DNA of 64,000 nucleotides. It comes from Allobacillus halotolerans. Lineage in GTDB: Bacteria > Bacillota > Bacilli > Bacillales > Alkalibacillaceae. Numbering within the stretch: the first letter of the stretch is position 1; every line of letters starts with the position of its first letter. Below the pieces are notes generated by a model. It worked only from the letters and a program-made list of their open reading frames with translations. It did not search any database and had not been told where the DNA came from. The stretch lies in the NCBI RefSeq assembly GCF_028743495.1, contig NZ_CP117968.1; one strand, given 5' to 3'. Of the stretch, positions 58,430 through 64,000 are shown piece after piece. The translations under genes were made by a program, and so were the position numbers.

Positions 58430-58625
58430 GTAAGATTCAGCGGCTGAACATGGTTATTCGACGGCTGCAAGGCGGCTTTCGACGGCTCGATTTCATTTTT
58501 CGATGGCTAGGCGCGCTTTTTCGATGGCTCGACCCCACTTTTCGACGGCTTCACTCTGTTTTTCGACGGCTCGAGCTGACTTTTCGACGGCTCGATTTCA
58601 TTTTTCGACGTCTACACTTCTTTTC
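58430..58625. repeat. Tandem array 10: TTCGACGGCT units upstream of the NERD gene
   Basis: About nine units, mostly 21 nt: ATTCGACGGCTGCAAGGC, TTTCGACGGCTCGATTTC, TTTCGATGGCTAGGCGCG, TTTCGATGGCTCGACCCC, TTTCGACGGCTTCACTC, TTTCGACGGCTCGAGC. Minus orientation of the common unit. It lies between the NERD start region and a hairpin plus terminator after glpX. Confidence 0.9.
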
Positions 58626-58668
58626 AGCAGCTTGTCACGCGGGATCGGGTGAAAGACATCAAAAGGTC

Positions 58669-58690
58669 CATTTTTGCCTAAGCAAAAATG
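58669..58690. other. Hairpin beside array 10 (CATTTTTG/CAAAAATG family)
   Basis: CATTTTTGC and GCAAAAATG form a perfect 9-bp inverted repeat around CTAA, 45 bases from array 10 on the 5' side of its unit orientation. Same arms as at 7307 and 27754. Confidence 0.75.
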
Positions 58691-58710
58691 TTCCACTCAA
58701 GGCTTTAAAT

Positions 58711-58742
58711 CAAAAAACCAACCGCCACAGCGGTTGGTTTCC
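58711..58742 (-). terminator. Intrinsic terminator of glpX
   Basis: On the minus strand AAACCAACCGCTGTGGCGGTTGGTTT in hairpin form (arms AAACCAACCGC/GCGGTTGGTTT), followed by TTTTG; 11 bases after the glpX stop. Confidence 0.92.
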
Positions 58743-58753
58743 TAATAAAAGTT

Positions 58754-59725
58754 TTACTCATCTGTCATGACGAGGTTTGGTTTTGTTGTTAGGCGGTGGG
58801 CACCGTCGACGAAACGGATGGTGCCTGATAGTGCACGCATGACTAGGGTTTGTGTGGTTGCGCGATCGCCTTTGAATTGTACACCTTTTAGCAGTTCACC
58901 GTCTGTAATGCCGGATGCTGCGAAGATGGCGTCGTCTCCTGAGACGAGGTCTTCCATTGTCAGTACGCGATTCGGGTCGTCGATGCCCATTTTTTTGCAT
59001 CGTTCGACTTGTTCGTCGTTTTCTGGTTTCAAACGGCCTTGGATTTCTCCGCCGAGGCATTTTAAACCGACGGCAGCGAGGACTCCTTCTGGTGCGCCGC
59101 CTGTTCCGAATAGGATATCAACACCTGTATGGTCAAATGCTGTGTTAATTGCTCCGGCTACGTCGCCTTCTGGAATTAGTTTGATTCGTCCGCCGTTTTC
59201 GCGGATTTCATCAATGATGTGTTGGTGTCGAGGTCTGTTCAATACACAAGCGACGACATCTTGTATAGCTTTTCCTTTTGCTTCGGCAACAGCTTTCATG
59301 TTCTCTGTAACGGAGGCATTCAAGTCGATCTTCCCGACCGCTTCCGGACCGACAGCGATTTTTTCCATATACATGTCCGGCGCATGAAGCATATGTCCGC
59401 GGTCGGCAATCCCGACGACTGCGAATGCTCCCCAACTACCTGAGGCAACGATGTTCGTTCCTTCCACGGGGTCAACCGCGATATCTACATCCGGTCCACC
59501 TGTCATTCCAAGCTCCTCACCGATATAAAGCATCGGTGCTTCGTCTCTTTCGCCTTCACCAATCACAACTCGTCCATTCATTGGAATTGTATCAAATACC
59601 TTTCGCATGGCCTCCGTTGCTGCGTTGTCTGCTTCTTCTTTCTCGCCACGGCCCATCCAACGTGCAGAGGCCATTGCTGCAGCCTCGGTGACCCGAACGA
59701 TTTCCATTGATAAACTTCTTTCCAT
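58754..59725 (-). CDS. glpX: Fructose-1,6-bisphosphatase class II GlpX
   Basis: A 323-residue metal-dependent phosphatase of gluconeogenesis. SMEIVRVTEAAAMASARWMG and GRVVIGEGERDEAPMLYIGE, with VDIAVDPVEGTNIVASG, are the class II signatures holding the metal ligands; IDEIRENGGRIKLIPEGDVA and GTGGAPEGVLAAVGLKCLGG follow. GGGGAGG precedes the ATG. Directly downstream of murAB as in B. subtilis (ywjI/glpX). Confidence 0.97.
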   Translation of the reverse strand: MERSLSMEIVRVTEAAAMASARWMGRGEKEEADNAATEAMRKVFDTIPMNGRVVIGEGERDEAPMLYIGEELGMTGGPDVDIAVDPVEGTNIVASGSWGAFAVVGIADRGHMLHAPDMYMEKIAVGPEAVGKIDLNASVTENMKAVAEAKGKAIQDVVACVLNRPRHQHIIDEIRENGGRIKLIPEGDVAGAINTAFDHTGVDILFGTGGAPEGVLAAVGLKCLGGEIQGRLKPENDEQVERCKKMGIDDPNRVLTMEDLVSGDDAIFAASGITDGELLKGVQFKGDRATTQTLVMRALSGTIRFVDGAHRLTTKPNLVMTDE

Positions 59726-59781
59726 ATAGGTTCCTCCCCTTTTGGTGTTGCAATTCCCTCGTCTGTTTGTTTACAAGGTAT

Positions 59782-61068
59782 TTATATATTTTGATAAAAT
59801 TTCTGATCTTCTTCTGTCATCGATTCTTTCCAAACGACAGCGCCTAAATCAGATAATTTTTTCGTTATGTCATGGTAGCCTCGTTCGATATGTTCTAATC
59901 CGACAATTTCCGTAATGCCATCAGCCAACAAACCTGCGGCCACTAATGCAGCACCTGCACGTAAGTCGCTTGCTTTCACTTTCGCACCTTCTAATGGAGA
60001 TGGTCCCGTAATAATGGCTGAGCTTCCTTCAATTTTGATGGAAGCATTCATCCGGCGCAGTTCGTCGATATGTTTAAAACGCGCGCTGTAAATCGTATCG
60101 GTCACAACACTCGTTCCTTCCGCTTGGGTTAATAATGTCGTAAGCGGCTGTTGCAGATCCGTCGGAAATCCTGGATAGACGAGCGTCTTGATATCACAAG
60201 AATGGAACGGTCGGTTTCCGCGGACAATCAGTCGTTCATCTTCCGCTTCAATTTCGACACCCATTTCACGTAGCTTCGCTGTTAACGACTCCAAGTGTGT
60301 CGGAATGACATTATCGATAATGACTTCCCCGCCCTTGGCTGCAGCCATAATCGTATAAGTACCCGCTTCAATTCGGTCTGGAATGATGGTATGCTTACAT
60401 CCCTTCAATTCATCTGTTCCTTCAATGCGGATGACATCCGTTCCAACACCCTTGATGTTTGCGCCCATACTGTTCAGTAAAGTAGCGACATCAATGATTT
60501 CCGGCTCTTTCGCGGCGTTTTCGATAATTGTTTTCCCTTTGGCCCGGACAGCGGCAAGCATAATATTAATCGTTGCACCGACGCTGACGACGTCCAAGTA
60601 AATCTTCGCGCCGACCAATTCATCCGCCCGGAGATAAACCGCACCTTGCTCATTCGTCACCTTGGCACCGAGAGCTTCAAATCCCTTGATGTGCTGGTCA
60701 ATCGGACGTGGACCTAAATTACATCCACCCGGTAAGCCGATGACTGCTTTTTTGAACCGACCGAGCATAGCACCCATAAAGTAATAAGACGCACGGAGTT
60801 TTTTCACCTTTCCATTCGGTAGTGGCATGTCGATCATATCTGTTGAGTCAATCGTCACATCTTCACCTGTTTGCGAAACGGTTCCACCAATGTCTTCAAG
60901 TAGCTCTTTCAATATTTGAATGTCTGAAATATCTGGAAGACCTTCAATCGTCACTTCGGATTCAGCTAAAATAGTAGCTGGCAAAAGAGCTACAGCGCTA
61001 TTTTTCGCACCACTGACCCGTACAGTGCCGTTTAATTCGTGGCCTCCCTCGATGAGTAGTTTTTCCAT
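59782..61068 (-). CDS. murAB: UDP-N-acetylglucosamine 1-carboxyvinyltransferase MurAB (MurZ)
   Basis: The 428-residue second MurA paralogue. GAKNSAVALLPATILAESEV holds the Lys-Asn pair; the catalytic cysteine is in LPGGCNLGPRPIDQHIKGFE. Its location between tal and glpX marks it as MurAB/MurZ, the accessory isozyme in Bacillus. AGAGGGG precedes the ATG. Confidence 0.95.
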   Translation of the reverse strand: MEKLLIEGGHELNGTVRVSGAKNSAVALLPATILAESEVTIEGLPDISDIQILKELLEDIGGTVSQTGEDVTIDSTDMIDMPLPNGKVKKLRASYYFMGAMLGRFKKAVIGLPGGCNLGPRPIDQHIKGFEALGAKVTNEQGAVYLRADELVGAKIYLDVVSVGATINIMLAAVRAKGKTIIENAAKEPEIIDVATLLNSMGANIKGVGTDVIRIEGTDELKGCKHTIIPDRIEAGTYTIMAAAKGGEVIIDNVIPTHLESLTAKLREMGVEIEAEDERLIVRGNRPFHSCDIKTLVYPGFPTDLQQPLTTLLTQAEGTSVVTDTIYSARFKHIDELRRMNASIKIEGSSAIITGPSPLEGAKVKASDLRAGAALVAAGLLADGITEIVGLEHIERGYHDITKKLSDLGAVVWKESMTEEDQKFYQNI

Positions 61069-61123
61069 TTGTGATACCCCTCTAAAATTATTCTAGTCCT
61101 TATTATGTGGACTCTTCACAAAT

Positions 61124-61774
61124 TCATTCTTGATTTGCTTTTTCCCAGTCGGCCAAAAATTTCTCAATGCCTTGGTCGGTCAATGGATGTTTCACGAGTT
61201 GCTGAATCACTTTGAATGGAATCGTTGCAATATGTGCTCCATTGATTGCCGCTTCCGTCACGTGCATCGGATGTCTGACGCTTGCTGCAATAATTTGTGT
61301 GTCAATCGCGTGGCGGTCAAAAATCTCAGCAATTTCAGCAATTAAATTCATGCCGTTTTGTCCGATATCGTCCAATCTGCCAAGGAAAGGAGATACGTAT
61401 GTCGCACCTGCTCTTGCTGCAAGCAATGCTTGGTTGGCGGAAAAAACAAGTGTGACGTTTGTTGTGACACCCTTGTCCGTAAGTTGCTTACAAGCTTTCA
61501 ATCCTTCAAGTGTCATTGGTACTTTAATCGTAATATTCGGTGCGATTTTAATGAGTTCTTCTGCTTCTTTCATCATTCCGTCAACATCTTCGGAAACAAC
61601 TTCCGCACTTACCGAACCTTTTGTCACTTCTTGAGTGATTTCTTTTAAACGATCGTGAAAAGAAACGTTTTCTTTTGCGACAAGTGATGGGTTTGTTGTT
61701 ACGCCCGCTAAAACACCTAACGCATTTGCTTCTTTGATTTCATCAATATTTGCTGTATCAATAAAAAATTTCAT
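61124..61774 (-). CDS. tal: Transaldolase (short, TalC/Fsa-type)
   Basis: A 216-residue (beta/alpha)8 enzyme of the non-oxidative pentose phosphate pathway. MKFFIDTANIDEIKEANALG and VLAGVTTNPSLVAKE open the barrel; the Schiff-base lysine is in IAPNITIKVPMTLEGLKA; GATYVSPFLGRLDDIG binds phosphate. AAGGAGC precedes the ATG. Equivalent to ywjH; fbaA, which lies between tal and spo0F in B. subtilis, is missing here. Confidence 0.96.
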   Translation of the reverse strand: MKFFIDTANIDEIKEANALGVLAGVTTNPSLVAKENVSFHDRLKEITQEVTKGSVSAEVVSEDVDGMMKEAEELIKIAPNITIKVPMTLEGLKACKQLTDKGVTTNVTLVFSANQALLAARAGATYVSPFLGRLDDIGQNGMNLIAEIAEIFDRHAIDTQIIAASVRHPMHVTEAAINGAHIATIPFKVIQQLVKHPLTDQGIEKFLADWEKANQE

Positions 61775-61828
61775 TTGTAATTAGCTCCTTCTTTTCAGTT
61801 ATTTTCTGAGAGGTTTTTGATTCCATGA

Positions 61829-61860
61829 CGAAAAGGCCAACCCAATTATGGATCAGCCTT
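61829..61860 (-). terminator. Probable terminator downstream of spo0F
   Basis: On the minus strand AAGGCTGATCC...GGGTTGGCCTT (11-bp stem with G-T pairs), followed by TTCG; the T-run is weak. Confidence 0.55.
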
Positions 61861-62129
61861 CTTCTGTAGAGACACTCTTACTGTGTTTTTTTAATGATTT
61901 ATTTATATCCATTTGCAACAGTTCAAGCATGGAAACTAACGGCACAGCAGATTTCCTCCTACTTGCATGGACTTTGACGAGATTTTCGTCATTTGACGAA
62001 CACTCGAGTGAGTTTAAACGTAATCGGCAACAACCGAGTGTTACACTTTGCATCAACTGAAAAATGTTCATGCACAATCTATTTATAGAATACCAAACTA
62101 TGCATTAGCTTCGCAACTTCATCTGTCCA
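61861..62129. other. Gap between spo0F and the tal terminator
   Basis: This 270-base stretch occupies the place of fbaA. A minus-strand frame of up to 74 codons (ending DINKSLKKHSKSVSTEEG) is open but has no ribosome-binding site, no recognisable family, and ends inside the terminator stem. I see no repeat units of the array family here. Confidence 0.35.
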
Positions 62130-62513
62130 TTATTCAGAGATATTTACGAAATCATATAAATTTTGTTCAACGATTTGTATGATATCTAGAATGTTAAACG
62201 GTTTTTCAACAATTTCTACAATTGCGTCTGAATGGATTTTATCATGCATTTCTTCTTTATCGGCTCCTGACATCAGAATCACAGGAATTCTAAAGCCTTC
62301 TTCCTGAATGACATGAGCGAATTGATCGCCTTTCATTTCAGGAATTCGATAATCCACTAAAATTAAAGCTGGATTTTTTTCGTTGATCGCCATTTTGGCA
62401 TCAAACGGATTAGCATAAGTGAAAACATTGTAACCTGTTCGTTCGAAAACTTCTTTGAGCATCATTCTTATGCCCTTTTCATCGTCAATGATGAATAAGG
62501 TCGTGTTTTTCAT
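62130..62513 (-). CDS. spo0F: Sporulation phosphorelay response regulator Spo0F
   Basis: A 127-residue single receiver domain. With the start at MKNTTLFIIDDEKGIRMMLK (site GAGAAGGG), key residues fall at B. subtilis positions: Asp 10 and Asp 11, phosphorylated Asp 54 (ILVDYRIPEMKG), Ser 82 for the usual Thr (LMSGAD), Lys 104 (VEKPF). It takes phosphate from sporulation kinases and passes it to Spo0B. Sequence outside these sites is rather diverged, but position next to pyrG and tal supports Spo0F. An upstream in-frame ATG is discarded for lack of a site. Confidence 0.87.
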   Translation of the reverse strand: MKNTTLFIIDDEKGIRMMLKEVFERTGYNVFTYANPFDAKMAINEKNPALILVDYRIPEMKGDQFAHVIQEEGFRIPVILMSGADKEEMHDKIHSDAIVEIVEKPFNILDIIQIVEQNLYDFVNISE

Positions 62514-62619
62514 CCCATCACCCTTCTCCGTTCCAACCATCCATATTCAGCTTAGATGAAATGGAAGAAAAACACAATACATTCATAAGAAATTTTAACC
62601 TATTTTGGGATTGCTAGGT

Positions 62620-64000
62620 TTATTTCTGCAATTTCATACAAGCATCGACAAAATTCTTGAATAAAGGCTGTGGTCGTGTTGGGCGTGATTTGAATTCTGG
62701 ATGGAATTGGGATGCCACAAACCAAGGATGATCTTTCAATTCCACGATTTCCACTAAATGATGATCTGGGCTTTGACCGGAAAAAATCAAGCCTTGCTCT
62801 TCCATTTGCTCTCGGTATTCGTTGTTGAACTCAAAACGGTGACGGTGACGTTCGTAAATGATTTCTTGTTGGTCATATGCCTCGTATGCTTTTGTATCTT
62901 CCAACAGTCTACATGCATAGACACCTAAACGAAGCGTTCCACCTAAGTCTTCAATATTCTTTTGTTCCGGCAACAAATCAATGACTGGGTAAGGCGTTTC
63001 TGGATCGATCTCTGCTGAGTGTGCATCTTTCAGTCCTAGAACATTCCGCGCAAACTCGACCGTTGCCAACTGCATACCTAAACAAATACCTAAGAAAGGA
63101 ATTTCGTTTTCTCTCGCATAACGGATCGCTTCTATTTTACCTTCGATACCACGGTCACCAAATCCACCAGGAACAATGATTCCAGATACGTCACTGAATT
63201 GTTCAGCTGCATTTTCTGCCGTCAACTTAGCGGAATCAATCCATTTGACTTTGACATCCGCATCAGCAGGATAACCGGCGTGCTTCAATGCTTCAACGAC
63301 AGAAATATAAGCATCTGGCAAAGCGACGTATTTTCCGACTAAGCCGATTGTTACGGTTTTGGAAAGATTGGTCACCCGATGAATGAGCTCTTCCCATTCG
63401 GTCATATCCGCTTCAGGGCAATCCAAGCCGAAATGCTCACAAGTAAGCTGATCGAGCCCTTGCTTTTTCATTTCCAACGCGACTTCATAAAGCACTTCCT
63501 GGTTATGTGCTTCAATAACCGCTTCTTCTTTAATATCACAGAATAATGCTATTTTTTGTTTCATGCCTTCACTAATATCTTTTTCGGTACGAAGCACGAT
63601 AATATCCGGTTGGATACCGAGTGAACGCAATTCTTTGACGGAGTGCTGTGTCGGCTTAGTTTTCAACTCGCCTGCAGCTTCCAAATAAGGAACGAGCGTA
63701 CAATGAATGTACATGACGTTATCGCGTCCGAGGTCGCTTTTCAGCTGACGGATCGCTTCAAGAAACGGCAAGCTTTCGATATCTCCTACCGTACCGCCAA
63801 TTTCAGTAATCACAACATCGGCGCTTGTTTCCTTGCCCGCTTTGTAGACACGGTCTTTGATTTCATTCGTTATGTGTGGAATCACTTGTACCGTACCGCC
63901 TAAATATTCACCTCGACGCTCTTTCCGAATGACCGAAGAATAAACTTTCCCCGTTGTAATGTTGCTGTATTTATTTAAATTAATATCGATGAACCGTTCA
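62620..64000 (-). CDS. pyrG: CTP synthase, missing N-terminus at window end
   Basis: The frame is open to the window border; upstream of the first internal GTG it continues as ERFIDINLNKYSNITTGKVY and RKERRGEYLGGTVQ, which is CTP synthase sequence, so about 75 N-terminal residues lie outside. The enzyme aminates UTP to CTP. ITEIGGTVGDIESLPFLEAI belongs to the synthase domain; the glutaminase domain has IVPGGFGDRG, the nucleophile in FLGICLGMQLATVEFAR, and the His-Glu pair in QFHPEFKSRP. The promoter and any GGG-leader attenuator are not visible. Confidence 0.97.
   Translation of the reverse strand, partial: ERFIDINLNKYSNITTGKVYSSVIRKERRGEYLGGTVQVIPHITNEIKDRVYKAGKETSADVVITEIGGTVGDIESLPFLEAIRQLKSDLGRDNVMYIHCTLVPYLEAAGELKTKPTQHSVKELRSLGIQPDIIVLRTEKDISEGMKQKIALFCDIKEEAVIEAHNQEVLYEVALEMKKQGLDQLTCEHFGLDCPEADMTEWEELIHRVTNLSKTVTIGLVGKYVALPDAYISVVEALKHAGYPADADVKVKWIDSAKLTAENAAEQFSDVSGIIVPGGFGDRGIEGKIEAIRYARENEIPFLGICLGMQLATVEFARNVLGLKDAHSAEIDPETPYPVIDLLPEQKNIEDLGGTLRLGVYACRLLEDTKAYEAYDQQEIIYERHRHRFEFNNEYREQMEEQGLIFSGQSPDHHLVEIVELKDHPWFVASQFHPEFKSRPTRPQPLFKNFVDACMKLQK

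Noticed and set aside
455..58625. CRISPR arrays
   Set aside because: Repeats are head-to-tail without unique spacers of constant length, the unit is only 21 nt, and no cas gene is in the window.
61853..62077. A 74-codon minus-strand frame between spo0F and tal
   Set aside because: No ribosome-binding site or recognisable family, and it ends inside a terminator stem; reported only as a gap note.

Overview
The window comes from a chromosome of a spore-forming, flagellated, aerobic Bacillaceae-type Firmicute. It carries spoIID, spoIIQ, spoIIID, spoIIR, spo0F, a comK homologue, flhO/flhP, mbl, two MurA paralogues and a complete F1Fo ATP synthase operon, in an order close to the B. subtilis pyrG-spo0F-tal-murAB-glpX-rho-rpmE-tdk-prfA-prmC ... 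spoIIR-ywlB-C-D-E-F-G-glyA-upp-atp-ywmB-murAA-spoIID-spoIIQ-spoIIID-mbl-flhO-flhP-fabZ backbone. Almost all backbone genes are on the minus strand, so the native reading direction is from high to low coordinates. I cannot name the genus. The a and c subunits of the ATP synthase look proton-coupled and lack the alkaliphile-specific lysine, although AtpZ is present.

Layout. 0-2.4 kb: partial TetR regulator, ComK-like protein, acidic lipoprotein. 2.4-6.6 kb: fabZ, an acidic EpuA-type membrane protein, flhP, flhO, mbl. 6.6-13 kb: an insertion between mbl and spoIIID with a NERD-domain protein and a MerR-controlled acyl-CoA synthetase/dehydrogenase operon. 13-19 kb: spoIIID, small membrane and regulator genes, spoIIQ, spoIID, murAA, ywmB-like, ywzB. 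20-27.3 kb: atpZ-I-B-E-F-H-A-G-D-C. 28.5-33.3 kb: subtilisin-like protease, membrane protein, upp, murB. 34-40.6 kb: glyA, ywlG, rpiB, ywlE, mntP, tsaC, ywlB-like, spoIIR. 40.7-49.7 kb: accessory region with duplicated and decayed acetyltransferases, an orphan antitoxin, an IS21-family element that splits a gene, small membrane proteins and a DUF2089/ABC-2 operon. About 7 kb of it is bounded by a direct repeat of the 3' end of prmC. 49.7-64 kb: prmC, prfA, tdk, rpmE2, rho, a GntR/ABC operon, a second NERD protein, glpX, murAB, tal, spo0F and partial pyrG.

The most striking feature is not a gene. Ten intergenic stretches (about 4 kb in total) are arrays of short units, mostly 21 nt long, that look unrelated at first sight (TTCGACGGCT, GGGAGCATAT, CTCGACAAACG, TGTCGATAAATGC, TATTCGACCGTAG). 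Aligned in a common orientation they are variants of one unit with a core near YGTCGAYAAAYGC; mixed arrays at 19.4-19.96 kb and 33.5-33.9 kb contain the intermediates. Several arrays alternate two unit types. All lie between transcription units and none interrupts an operon. Three have a CATTTTTG/CAAAAATG hairpin on the same side relative to unit orientation. Both NERD-domain genes sit next to arrays. The long open frames across the arrays are by-products of a 21-nt period and are not genes.
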